Below are positions 25,366 to 34,866 of a stretch of 64,000 nucleotides of DNA, one piece after another; position 1 is the first letter of the stretch, and each line of letters opens with the position of its first letter. The stretch comes from Rhodococcoides kyotonense (GTDB lineage: Bacteria; Actinomycetota; Actinomycetes; Mycobacteriales; Mycobacteriaceae). The notes under the pieces are model-generated. The model searched no databases. It was not told where the DNA came from and worked only from the letters and a program-made list of their open reading frames with translations. A program made the position numbers and the translations under genes. The stretch lies in NCBI RefSeq assembly GCF_900188125.1, contig NZ_FZOW01000008.1, positions 124,001 through 188,000 of the forward strand, read 5' to 3'.

Positions 25366-28300
25366 TGTTCGCCAGATGGGGAGATCTCGTCTACCGCTTG
25401 CGGTTCACGGTCATCGGGGTCATGGTGGCCGGCCTTCTGGGTTTCGCGGCGTACGGGCTCGATCTGAACGACCATCTGAGCCAGAGCGGCTGGGACGACC
25501 CGGGTTCGGAGTCGGTGCAGGCGTCCAAGCTCGCCGACGACACGTTCGGGCGTGACAAACAGGGCGACGTGATCGTTCTGTACACCGCTCCCGAGGGCAA
25601 GACCGTCGACGACCCGGAGTTCGACGCGAAAGTCACGGACAGCCTGAACTCGCTGGTCGCCGAACATCCGGACCAGATAGAGAAGATCAACGGAACGTAC
25701 TTCAAGGCCGACGGCGTCGTCAGCGTCGCGGCCCTCGCCACCGCCGACAAGACCCACGCGATCGCCAGCATCGCGATGCTCGGTGACAACGACACCGAGC
25801 TGACCAACAACTTCCAGCAGGTCAAGGACGCCTTCTACATCGACGGCGTCGACGTCCAGGTCACGGGCCTGCAAGCCGTCGCAGGCGCACTGCAGTCCAC
25901 GATGGCAGGCGACATCCACCGCATGGAACTGCTGGCCATCCCGGCCGTCGCCGTGCTGCTGTTCTTCATCTTCGGTGGCGTCGTGGCCGCGGCACTTCCG
26001 CTGATCGTAGGCGGCCTGACCGTCGTCGGCGCCAACGGCATCGTCAAGGTCTTCACCCACTTCACCGAGGTCAACAGCTTCGTCGCGCCCGTCGTGTCCC
26101 TGGTCGGGCTCGGTCTCGCCATCGACTACGGCCTGTTCATCGTCTCTCGTTTCCGCGAGGAACTCGGCGACGGTTATTCCGTGCAGCAGGCGGTACGACG
26201 ATCGGTCATGACCGCAGGCAGGACCGTCGTCTTCTCGGCGACGATGATCGTGGCCAGCCTCGGCGGACTGCTCCTGTTCCCGCAGGGCTTCCTCAAATCC
26301 GTGGCATACGGGTCCATTGCGACGGTCGCCCTTGCCGCCTTGACGGCGGTCACCATCCTGCCCGCGATCCTGTCGATCCTCGGCACCCGCGTCGACGCGC
26401 TCGGCTTCAAGTTCATGCGCAAGACCAAGTCGTCCGAGGAAATCGAGAACGGCATGTGGGGCAAGCTGACCCGGTGGGTCATGCGCAACCCACTCAAGGT
26501 CACCGTCCCGATCGTGCTCGGCCTCGTACTGCTGACGCTGCCCGTGGGCAACATCAAGTTCGGTGGCATCAACGAGACATACCTGCCGCCCGACAACGTC
26601 ACCCGCCAGGCGCAGAACGAGTTCGACGAGCTGTTCCCCGGCCAGCGCACCGAGCCGATCAAGGCCGTCATCCAGAACGCGCAGGGCGCCAACCTGGCCA
26701 CGATCACCCGCCAGTTGAACGAAGCACCGGGCCTGATCGAGAAGTTCTCGCCGACCGGCGCCAGCAAGGACGGCATCATCGTCTTCAAGGCCGGCCTGGT
26801 CGATCGCAACGACTCCAAACCCGCAATCGATCACCTCCGTGCCATCGACGTTCCCGACGGGGCGACGGTGCAGATCACCGGCACACCCGTCATCGAGCAA
26901 GATTCGATCTCTGCGCTCGTCGCCAACCTGCCGTTGATGGCGATACTCGTCGTTCTGGTCGTGACGCTGCTGATGTTCCTGACGTTCGGATCGTTGGTGT
27001 TGCCGATCAAGGCGGTGCTCATGACGACCCTCGGCCTTGGCGCCACGATGGGCATCCTGACCTGGATCTTCATCGACGGCAACGGCGCCAGTTTCATGAA
27101 CTTCACACCAGGGCCGATCATGGCACCGGTCCTGGTGTTGATCATCGCGATCGTGTTCGGGCTCTCGACCGACTACGAGGTGTTCCTGCTCTCTCGCATG
27201 GTCGAAGCGCGAGAACGAGGCGCCTCGACGAGCGAGGCCATTCGCGTCGGTACGTCCCACACCGGCCGGATCATCACCGCGGCCGCGTTGATTCTCATCG
27301 TCGTCACCGGCGCCTTCGCGTTCTCGGATCTGGTGATGATGAAGTACATCGCCTACGGCATGATCGCCGCGTTGATCATCGACGCGACGCTCATCCGCAT
27401 GTTCCTCGTCCCGGCGACGATGAAACTGCTCGGCGACGACTGCTGGTGGGCTCCGCAGTGGATGAAGCGCATCCAGCAGAAGCTCGGACTCGGCGAGACG
27501 ATCCTGGAAGACGAGCTGCTGCCGCAAGACGTCCCGGTGCTCGCTCCCGTCGGCGGTTCGATCCGCCCGGCTGCCCGACCGGTCGCTCGGGCCAACGAAC
27601 CGTTAACCGAACCGATCCCCGTCGTCGCGCCCACCGGGTCCGGCCCTATCCGCGCCACACACGCCGCGAAGGAAGAAGAACGTCGATCGGCAACGGGCAA
27701 GCCGCACACGGCACCGGCCGAGGCGTCGACCCCTCCCGCTCCTCCCGTACAGCCGCGGACCGTCGCCGCTCCGCAGGTTCCCGACGACTGTCAGCCCGCG
27801 CGCAAGCCGCAGCCGACGACTCGCGAGACCGTGCAGCCGAACCGCGCGAGCGAACCGGCGCGCGCGTCGACACCCGATCCGCGCTCGATCGAGAGTTGGC
27901 TCGCGGACCTGCGCGCGCCGAGCCAGAAGTCGAGCACACCCGAGACGCCGAAGAACACCCGTTCCGACGAAGACCAGGTCGGTGCAGGCAGTTCCACCGG
28001 GCGGGGTGGCACCACCCGCAACGGATACGGCAATTCGGGTACCACGAACGGCGCCTACAACGGTGTCAACGGCTCGAGCGGCACCAACGGCACCTACAAC
28101 GGAACCAACGGCACGGCGACGAACGGCGCCGACACTCCGTCGCGCAGTACCGGCGGGATCCGTGGGTACTCACAGGGTTCTGCCTCGGCGCCGGAGTCCC
28201 CACAACGTCCGCCTGCAGACCCGCGACCGCGGTACGACGCCTCGACGCGCAACGCACCGTCACGGCGGGCACAGCCGCCGGAGCCCGACGCTCCTGCAGC

Positions 28301-28469
28301 CACGCCGACGCGTCGTAGCGAGGACTCCCCTGCCCCGTCGTCGCGCGCCGGACGCCGTTCTTCGGAGAACCCCGAGACGCCGGAATCCGACGCCGACAGC
28401 GGACGCCATCGCGGCGGCCAACAGGCGTTGAGCGTCAGCGAATTGCTCGCGAGGGAGCGGCGGAAGTAA
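25365..28469 (+). CDS. mmpL3: MmpL3-type RND transporter of mycolic-acid glycolipids
   Basis: 1034-residue RND-superfamily transporter of the MmpL3 type, which uses the proton gradient to move trehalose monomycolate to the periplasm. Twelve membrane helices in two groups with two porter domains are visible. The paired proton-relay residues Asp254-Tyr255 (AIDYG) and Asp603-Tyr604 (STDYE) are intact. GTG 25365 is chosen because AAGGAG lies 8 nt upstream; earlier in-frame ATG codons fall within the NYN gene. After residue 714 comes a 320-residue disordered cytoplasmic tail rich in Pro, Arg and Ser with an Asn-Gly repeat near residues 880-922. A terminator and a tandem paralogue follow. Confidence 0.93.
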   Translation: MFARWGDLVYRLRFTVIGVMVAGLLGFAAYGLDLNDHLSQSGWDDPGSESVQASKLADDTFGRDKQGDVIVLYTAPEGKTVDDPEFDAKVTDSLNSLVAEHPDQIEKINGTYFKADGVVSVAALATADKTHAIASIAMLGDNDTELTNNFQQVKDAFYIDGVDVQVTGLQAVAGALQSTMAGDIHRMELLAIPAVAVLLFFIFGGVVAAALPLIVGGLTVVGANGIVKVFTHFTEVNSFVAPVVSLVGLGLAIDYGLFIVSRFREELGDGYSVQQAVRRSVMTAGRTVVFSATMIVASLGGLLLFPQGFLKSVAYGSIATVALAALTAVTILPAILSILGTRVDALGFKFMRKTKSSEEIENGMWGKLTRWVMRNPLKVTVPIVLGLVLLTLPVGNIKFGGINETYLPPDNVTRQAQNEFDELFPGQRTEPIKAVIQNAQGANLATITRQLNEAPGLIEKFSPTGASKDGIIVFKAGLVDRNDSKPAIDHLRAIDVPDGATVQITGTPVIEQDSISALVANLPLMAILVVLVVTLLMFLTFGSLVLPIKAVLMTTLGLGATMGILTWIFIDGNGASFMNFTPGPIMAPVLVLIIAIVFGLSTDYEVFLLSRMVEARERGASTSEAIRVGTSHTGRIITAAALILIVVTGAFAFSDLVMMKYIAYGMIAALIIDATLIRMFLVPATMKLLGDDCWWAPQWMKRIQQKLGLGETILEDELLPQDVPVLAPVGGSIRPAARPVARANEPLTEPIPVVAPTGSGPIRATHAAKEEERRSATGKPHTAPAEASTPPAPPVQPRTVAAPQVPDDCQPARKPQPTTRETVQPNRASEPARASTPDPRSIESWLADLRAPSQKSSTPETPKNTRSDEDQVGAGSSTGRGGTTRNGYGNSGTTNGAYNGVNGSSGTNGTYNGTNGTATNGADTPSRSTGGIRGYSQGSASAPESPQRPPADPRPRYDASTRNAPSRRAQPPEPDAPAATPTRRSEDSPAPSSRAGRRSSENPETPESDADSGRHRGGQQALSVSELLARERRK

Positions 28470-28488
28470 ACACACCAAGACGATCAGG

Positions 28489-28516
28489 CGGCCACTCCGA
28501 ATCATCGGAGTGGCCG
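28489..28516 (+). terminator. Terminator hairpin after mmpL3
   Basis: A perfect 12-bp stem (CGGCCACTCCGA / TCGGAGTGGCCG) with loop ATCA lies 20 bp after the mmpL3 stop and is followed by TTCT. It separates the first mmpL3 from its tandem copy, which therefore probably has its own promoter. Confidence 0.8.
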
Positions 28517-28570
28517 TTCTCGTGCGTCCCGACTGCACTGCGTTTTCAACCATCGACACGGGGGAGATGA

Positions 28571-30715
28571 ATGTTCGCGACATGGGGGATCCTGGTTCAC
28601 CGCCTGCGGTTCACGGTCATCGGAGTGATGATCGCGGGGCTGCTGGCGTTGGCCGGGTACGGGATAGGCGTCGAAAATCATCTCAGCCAAAGCGGATTCG
28701 ACGATCCCGGATCCGAAGCCGTACAGGCCGCCGCACTCGCGGACCGGACGTTCGGACGTGACACCCAGGGCGACGTGCTCGTCCTGTACACCGCGCCCGA
28801 GGGCAAGACCGTCGACGATCCGGAATTCTCGGCGACGGTCGTCGACAGTTTGAGCTCGCTGGTCACCGACCACTCCGGGCAGATCGACAAGATCAACGGC
28901 ACCTACTTCCCGGTGCCGGACACCGTCCGTGCCGCCGCCCTCGCGACGGAGGACAAGAAGATCGGGATCGCGAGCATCGCGATCGCCGGTGCCGACGACA
29001 CCGAGCGGACCGACAACTTCCAAGCCGTCGAGCACGCGTTCGACATCGACGGCGTCGACGTGCAGGTGGCAGGCCTACAAGCTGTGGCGGGGGCGTTGCA
29101 GTCCACGATGTCCGAGGACATCCACCGTATGGAAGTACTCGCGATCCCCGCCGTGGCGGTGCTGCTGTTCTTCGTGTTCGGCGGCGTCGTGGCGGCCGCG
29201 TTGCCGCTGATCGTGGGCGGTCTGACCGTCGTCGCCGCCAACGGCATGGTGCGCTTCTTCACCAATTTCACCGAGGTCAACACGTTCGTTCAGCCGGTCG
29301 TGTCGATGGTCGGGCTCGGCCTCGCGATCGACTACGGCCTGTTCATCGTCTCTCGGTTTCGCGAAGAACTGGGCGACGGACGCGAGACCAAGGAGGCCGT
29401 TCGGCGCACCGTCATGACGGCGGGCCGCACCGTCGTGTTCTCGGCGACGATGATCGTCGCATGTCTCGGCGGACTGCTCCTGTTTCCGCACGGCTTCTTG
29501 AAGTCCGTTGCGTACGGGTCCATCACGACGGTCGCCTTGGCTGCGCTGACGGCCGTGACGGTGCTGCCGGCCATTCTGGCGATCCTCGGCCGACGCGTCG
29601 ACGCACTCGGTTTCAAGTTCATGCGCAAGACCAAGTCGTCGGACGAGATCGAAAACGGTATGTGGGGCAAGCTGACTCGCTGGGTCATGCGTCGGCCCGT
29701 CAAGGTCGCGGTCGCGATCACGCTCGGGCTCGTCGTTCTGACGTTGCCGGTCGGTCGCATCGAGTTCGGCGGAATCAACGAGACCTACCTGCCACCCGAC
29801 AATCCGACTCGCGTCGCACAGGAACAGTTCGACGAGCTGTTCCCCGGACAACGCACCGAGCCGCTGAAGCTCGTCATCCAGAACGCGCAGGGCAGTGACC
29901 TCGCGGCGATCACGAAGCAGGCCAACGAGGCACCGGGCCTGGTGGAGAAGTTCTCGGCGACGGGCGCCAGCAAGGACGGCATCATCGTCTTCAAGGCGGG
30001 CCTGGTCGATCGCAACGATTCCCAGCCTGCCATCGATCACCTCCGCAGCATGGACATCCCCGACGGCGCCACCGTCCAGATAACGGGAACGCCTGCCATC
30101 GAACGCGATTCGATCACCGCGCTCGTGGACATGCTTCCGTTGACCGCAATTCTCGTCGTATGCATAGTGACGCTGCTGATGTTCCTGACGTTCGGATCGT
30201 TGGTGTTGCCGATCAAGGCGGTGCTCATGACGACCCTTGGCCTCGGCGCGACGATGGGCATCCTGACGTGGATCTTCATCGACGGCCATGGCACGAGTTT
30301 CATGAACTTCACTCCGGGTCCGATCATGGCGATGATTCTGTTGTTGATCGCCGCGATCGTGTTCGGCCTGTCGACCGATTACGAGGTCTTCCTGCTCTCT
30401 CGCATGGTCGAGGCTCACGAAAAGGGCGCCAGTACAACCGATTCGATTCGTATCGGCACCGCGCATTCCGGCCGGATCATCACCGCCGCGGCGTTGATTC
30501 TCATCGTCGTCACCGGTTCGTTCGCGTTCTCGGATCTGGTGATGATGAAATACATCGCCTACGGCATGATCGCGGCACTGATCATCGATGCGACGGTGAT
30601 CCGCATGTTCCTCGTGCCCGCGACGATGAAACTGCTCGGTGACGACTGCTGGTGGGCACCGCAGTGGATGAAGCGGATCCAGCGGAAGCTGGGGCTGGGC
30701 GAGACGTTCCTGTAG
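28571..30715 (+). CDS. Second MmpL3-type transporter, tail-less paralogue
   Basis: 714-residue paralogue of the preceding transporter, very similar through the whole membrane core. The proton-relay pairs fall at identical positions (Asp254-Tyr255 and Asp603-Tyr604), so transport activity is expected. It stops where the disordered tail of the first copy begins. GGGGGAG lies 4-8 nt before the ATG. A stretch of 71 identical nucleotides (30167-30237 versus 26961-27031) points to recent gene conversion. Corynebacteria also carry more than one TMM exporter (CmpL1, CmpL4), so redundancy or different lipid substrates are both possible. A large inverted repeat follows the stop. Confidence 0.92.
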   Translation: MFATWGILVHRLRFTVIGVMIAGLLALAGYGIGVENHLSQSGFDDPGSEAVQAAALADRTFGRDTQGDVLVLYTAPEGKTVDDPEFSATVVDSLSSLVTDHSGQIDKINGTYFPVPDTVRAAALATEDKKIGIASIAIAGADDTERTDNFQAVEHAFDIDGVDVQVAGLQAVAGALQSTMSEDIHRMEVLAIPAVAVLLFFVFGGVVAAALPLIVGGLTVVAANGMVRFFTNFTEVNTFVQPVVSMVGLGLAIDYGLFIVSRFREELGDGRETKEAVRRTVMTAGRTVVFSATMIVACLGGLLLFPHGFLKSVAYGSITTVALAALTAVTVLPAILAILGRRVDALGFKFMRKTKSSDEIENGMWGKLTRWVMRRPVKVAVAITLGLVVLTLPVGRIEFGGINETYLPPDNPTRVAQEQFDELFPGQRTEPLKLVIQNAQGSDLAAITKQANEAPGLVEKFSATGASKDGIIVFKAGLVDRNDSQPAIDHLRSMDIPDGATVQITGTPAIERDSITALVDMLPLTAILVVCIVTLLMFLTFGSLVLPIKAVLMTTLGLGATMGILTWIFIDGHGTSFMNFTPGPIMAMILLLIAAIVFGLSTDYEVFLLSRMVEAHEKGASTTDSIRIGTAHSGRIITAAALILIVVTGSFAFSDLVMMKYIAYGMIAALIIDATVIRMFLVPATMKLLGDDCWWAPQWMKRIQRKLGLGETFL

Positions 30716-30722
30716 ACCCCGA

Positions 30723-30801
30723 GTCGTGAGTGAAAATGTATAGAGGGCAGGAGCGGAGCCTGCGGAGCGACCAAAGGACGCTGCGCATTTTCACTCACGA
30801 C
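30723..30801. terminator. Long-loop inverted repeat between convergent genes
   Basis: Perfect 16-bp arms (GTCGTGAGTGAAAATG at 30723-30738 and its complement at 30786-30801) flank 47 nt that contain a smaller GCAGG/CCTGC hairpin. The right arm ends 7 bp before the DUF2339 stop and the left begins 7 bp after the mmpL3-2 stop. A bidirectional terminator or a former mobile repeat are both possible. Confidence 0.65.
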
Positions 30802-30808
30802 GGGCGGG

Positions 30809-32647
30809 TCATCGTTCCGCGAATACCTTGGCGTACCGAGTCCCGGCGAACAGCAGGAGCAGTCCGACGACGATGAACGCACTCACGCGGAACAGCCCGT
30901 CGAGCGCGACCAGATCGAACAGGAAGAGCTTGGCCACCGCCGCCGCCGTCAGCGACAGACCGGCCAACAGTGCAGTGTGCGCGTACTTCTCGCTTCGAAG
31001 ACCGAGTGCGAGCAGTGCCATGGCGATGGCCATCCACTCGATCGTCGCCGCACAATGCCCGGCGACGAATCCCTCGGAGCCACCGAGCGCCGCGACTCCG
31101 AGCGCCGCGACTCCGAGCGAGACGGTTGCCGACGTCATCGCATACAGCGACACGATGCCGGCGAGCACCCAGCAGGCTTCGAGGTTGTTGTTCGCGATCG
31201 ACAGATGGCGAGCGACGAGAACGAGTCCGATCATGGCGGCAGTCAACAGAACTCCTGCAATGACGACACCGATGTCCCCGGCCGCGTAGTCGGAGTCCAT
31301 CAACGCATCCGGCGGTGCGACGACCAGGAAGCCGAGCGCACCGAGCGCTGCGAACGCGGCACCGAACCAGTACGTCGCTTTCGACGACATCTGCCACGCT
31401 GCGGCGATCATGCCTGCGGCGACCACGAGGAGTGCGGCGGGTCGCAGGTCGGCCGACGTCGGGACCAGCACTGCCTGCAACAGTGCTATCGCCCCAACGG
31501 TACCCAGAACCAGCCTGGTCAGGGTCGGCAACCAGTGCGCAAGAGCAATCGTCACGACGCACATCAGAGCGACCACAGCCTCGACCAGAGTGTGGGTCCA
31601 CGGCGCGAACAGCGCTCCGACCGCGAGCATCGGCACCGCGACGACACCGATCATCGCCGACGCCATCGCGTCGGCGACATTGCGCCGCAACAACTCCACC
31701 GAACTACCGAGACCGAACGCGAAGACGATCGCAGCGGCGACGAGCAACTGCACCGCGTTCTCCCACGACAGGGACCACGTCACCCCACGTGCGATACCGA
31801 TCAGGAGCACCACGACGACGGGAACCGTCCGCACGAGATTCAGGATCGGCCAGTCCCGTCCGAGCTGTGCAGGGAAGCCGGCAAGGAGCATCACCGTGAA
31901 GAATGCGATGAGCGGCAACGAAAGTCCGTCGGTGACGACCGGGGCACACACCGTCACGCCGACGAGAATCAATGCTGCCATCGGCTGCGATCGCCACGAC
32001 ACCGCCAACGCGACTCCCGCCGCGGCGATTCCGAATGCGACACTCAATCCGAGCACCGGATGCAGCCAGCCGTAGATCGACGTCACGGCAACGACATCCA
32101 GGTACAGACCCGCGATACCGGTTGCGGCGACGGCAATTCCACCGACTCGCCCGCCTGGCCGGCCGAATACCCTCGCTCCGACGGCGATCAACCCCACCGA
32201 CAGCACCGCCCCGGCGCCGACTCGCAGCTCTGGCCCGAACCACCCGGCCTGAGCTGCGAGCACGAGAAGCATCACGACACCGATCAGCGTGACCCCCGCG
32301 CCTGCGACGGCGAGCAGGCGGCTGATGACGCCGTCACGTTGCCACCAGGGCTCTTTCGGGGACGGCGTGGGTCGCGACGTGTAAGCGGCAACCGACGGCG
32401 ACGGGCGCGGCTGGAACTGGGGCTGAGGCACGGGCTGGGGCTGGGGCGTCGGCCGGGCCTGGGGCACCGGCTGAGGCATCGGCTGCGGCCGGGCAGGCAC
32501 CTGCTGAGCAGGCTGTACGACGAGCTGAGTATGCAATGCGTTCAGATCCCCGGAGACCTGCCGTAGATGCTCGCCCAGAGTGAGGAACTGGCCGGACAAC
32601 CTGGCCACCAACTGCGGATCCACACCGTTACCACGCGGAGTTGTCAT
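30809..32647 (-). CDS. DUF2339 polytopic membrane protein
   Basis: 612-residue membrane protein. Residues 1-40 are a short helical start, 45-95 form a low-complexity Pro/Gln/Arg-rich linker, and from about 105 on there are close to twenty hydrophobic helices arranged continuously. This layout matches DUF2339, whose function is unknown. The ATG at 32647 has AAGGG about 13 nt upstream. It is convergent with the second mmpL3 and marks the left edge of the segment that interrupts the mycobacterial-type gene order. No enzymatic motif is visible. Confidence 0.8.
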   Translation of the reverse strand: MTTPRGNGVDPQLVARLSGQFLTLGEHLRQVSGDLNALHTQLVVQPAQQVPARPQPMPQPVPQARPTPQPQPVPQPQFQPRPSPSVAAYTSRPTPSPKEPWWQRDGVISRLLAVAGAGVTLIGVVMLLVLAAQAGWFGPELRVGAGAVLSVGLIAVGARVFGRPGGRVGGIAVAATGIAGLYLDVVAVTSIYGWLHPVLGLSVAFGIAAAGVALAVSWRSQPMAALILVGVTVCAPVVTDGLSLPLIAFFTVMLLAGFPAQLGRDWPILNLVRTVPVVVVLLIGIARGVTWSLSWENAVQLLVAAAIVFAFGLGSSVELLRRNVADAMASAMIGVVAVPMLAVGALFAPWTHTLVEAVVALMCVVTIALAHWLPTLTRLVLGTVGAIALLQAVLVPTSADLRPAALLVVAAGMIAAAWQMSSKATYWFGAAFAALGALGFLVVAPPDALMDSDYAAGDIGVVIAGVLLTAAMIGLVLVARHLSIANNNLEACWVLAGIVSLYAMTSATVSLGVAALGVAALGGSEGFVAGHCAATIEWMAIAMALLALGLRSEKYAHTALLAGLSLTAAAVAKLFLFDLVALDGLFRVSAFIVVGLLLLFAGTRYAKVFAER

Positions 32648-32692
32648 ACCAGGAAACCCTTCAGGACCCTGGCCCCACGGGCTTGAGTAGTC

Positions 32693-34021
32693 CTACTCGG
32701 TTGTCACTAGGTGTTTTCGTGACGCGGTGTGCGTGTTCTCCGGAATCGGCAGGCCGAGGTGGCCGCGCAGAGTGTCCGACGTGTAGTCCGCGCGCGCAAG
32801 CCCACGTTCGACGAGTATCGGCACCACCTCGGTCCTGAAGCGACGCCAGTCACCCGGATCCTGCACGAACAGGTTGAAGCCGTCGGCCGCCCCACTGCGG
32901 TACCAGCGTTCGATCTCGTCGGCGATCGTGGTGGGCGTGCCGACGAACGTCGCCCAATGCTCGATCAGGCTGTGGAGTGCCTGACGCAGCGTCCACCCGT
33001 GTACGGCGGCCTGGGACGCCAGTGACGCAGCGCCCGCGAGGGACTCGGGCGTCGACGGGTCCACCCGAGGGAACGGAGCATCGAGGTCGTAGGAGACGAA
33101 GCTGCGGCCACCGAACAGCCTCTGCACCTGGGCCAGGAGCCGTTCGATCGGTACACGCGCGTGGATCTCGTCCAGCGCCTGACGGGCCTCGTCATCGGTA
33201 TCTCGGATCACGACGCTCAGGCCGGGGACGAACAGCAGGTCGTCGCGGCCCTGGGCCCGACTCAGTATGTCCGATTTCAGTTCCGCTGCAGACTCTTTCG
33301 TGCGTGCGAAGCTGAACACGACGTCGGCGACCTGAGCACTGAGGTCGCGACCGTCGTCGGACGTACCCGCCTGGATCAGCACCGGCTGACCTTGCTTGGA
33401 CCGCTGGACGTTCAACGGCCCTGTGACGGAGAAGAATTCGCCGACATGATCGAGCCGATGTTGCTTCGCCGGGTCCAGGAACTGCTCCGCTGTCTTGTCG
33501 GTCGTGAAGGCATCGTCCTCGTACGAGTTCCACAGACCGGTGACGACGTCGACGCTCTCCCGCGCCCGGCGATACCGCGTCGCGTAGTCCCCATGTTCCG
33601 TTCGACTGAAATTCCCGGCCGTGCCCGGATCCTGACTGGTGACGATGTTCTACGCGGCCCGGCCACCGCTGATCAGATCGAGCGACGCCAACCGTCGGGC
33701 AATGTCCCATGGCTCGCTGTACGTGGTACTGACGGTCGCCACGACGCCGATACGCTCGGTAGAGACGGCAACAGCCGACAGCAGGGTCAGCGGTTCGAGC
33801 CGATTGAGATGGTGCGGAGGGAAACCCGGGTCGATGTACTGGCTGTCGACGACGAAGACGAAGTCGAACTTCGCGTCCTCGGCCTCCCTGGCCTGCTCGA
33901 TGTACCAGCCGATGTCGATGCTTGCCGTCGTCGGGACATCGGGGTGGCGCCACAGGTGCGCGCCACTCGCGTCGCCGACGCCGACGAGCACGGCTCCGAG
34001 CACGAGCGACCGGTCCGTCAC
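32693..34021 (-). pseudogene. NtaA/DmoA-family FMN monooxygenase with internal stop
   Basis: The reading frame encodes a 442-codon flavin-dependent monooxygenase of the NtaA/DmoA/DszA class, paralogous to the intact gene at 39158-40540. It is interrupted only by TAG at 33650-33652 (codon 124), where homologues have Trp in GRA(A/G)WN(V/I)VTS. Frame is kept on both sides and the downstream motifs (NVQRSKQGQPV, GNFSRTEH) are intact, so a single TGG-to-TAG change is the simplest explanation. The GTG start at 34021 overlaps the stop of the upstream ABC ATPase (GTGA), so it is the last gene of the transport operon. A sequencing error or suppression cannot be excluded. Confidence 0.85.
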
Positions 34022-34866
34022 GACGCACTCTCCCCTGCCAGCGCGAGTCGCAATTCGCGGCGACGTTCCCGGCTGACGGTTCCACCGGACAGTGTCGGCG
34101 CCGAGCCGAGGAGCAATGCCGTGTACGGGTGCGCGGGCGAATTGATGACGCGTGCAGTCGGACCCACCTCGACGATGCGGCCTTGATACAGCACGGCGAT
34201 CCGGTCGACGAGCGCGGCGACCGCACCGAGATCGTGAGAGATGAACAGCTGGGCGATGTTCCGAGTCCTGCCGAGTTCGGTCAACAGCTTCAGGATCTGA
34301 ATCCGGTTCACCGAGTCGAGGGCGCTGACGGGCTCGTCGAGCAGCAACAGAGAAGGATCGAGTACGACGGCGCGCGCGATCGCGATGCGTTGACGCTGAC
34401 CGCCCGACAGCTCGGCGGGCAGTCTCGACGCAATGTCTCGGTCCAGGCCGACACTTGCGACCGCGTCGGCGACCCTCGATCGAATCTCGTTGCGGTCCAG
34501 CCCTCCACGCACGATCAGACCTTCGGCGATGGAGTCTCCCACCTCGATGTCGGGGTCGAGGCTGGCCAGCGGGTCCTGAAACACGTACTGCACTGCACCG
34601 CTCCGGCGATGTGCACGTAGTTCGTTCTTGCTCAGCGAATCGATTCTGCGGCCGTTCAATTCGACCGACCCCGACACCGGGCTGATCAGACCGAGGACGG
34701 TACGCGCGAGAGTGGTTTTCCCTGAACCGCTTTCGCCGATCAGACCGATCTTCTCACCGGCGGCGATGTCCAGGTCGATTCCGTGCAGAATGGTTCGTCG
34801 CTTGGCTCGAACACCACGATCGACACTCAGATCGTTCAGACGCAGAAGCGGAGTGTTATCGGACAC
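34018..34866 (-). CDS. Peptide/nickel-type ABC importer ATPase (OppF-like)
   Basis: 282-residue ATP-binding subunit of an oligopeptide-type importer. Walker A GESGSGKTT, signature LSGGQRQRI, Walker B LLLLDEP and the switch histidine in ISHDL are all intact. The C-terminal segment around HPYTALLLGS is typical of the OppD/OppF family. It overlaps the preceding ATPase gene by 11 bp and the following monooxygenase pseudogene by 4 bp. Together with the second ATPase, two permeases and a lipoprotein it forms a complete importer. Clustering with flavin monooxygenases and a sulfhydrylase points to an organosulfur substrate. Confidence 0.9.
   Translation of the reverse strand: MSDNTPLLRLNDLSVDRGVRAKRRTILHGIDLDIAAGEKIGLIGESGSGKTTLARTVLGLISPVSGSVELNGRRIDSLSKNELRAHRRSGAVQYVFQDPLASLDPDIEVGDSIAEGLIVRGGLDRNEIRSRVADAVASVGLDRDIASRLPAELSGGQRQRIAIARAVVLDPSLLLLDEPVSALDSVNRIQILKLLTELGRTRNIAQLFISHDLGAVAALVDRIAVLYQGRIVEVGPTARVINSPAHPYTALLLGSAPTLSGGTVSRERRRELRLALAGESAS

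Noticed and set aside
25362..27527. 721-codon open frame on the minus strand
   Set aside because: Antisense to mmpL3, composition Asp/Arg/His-rich without family features; shadow of codon bias.
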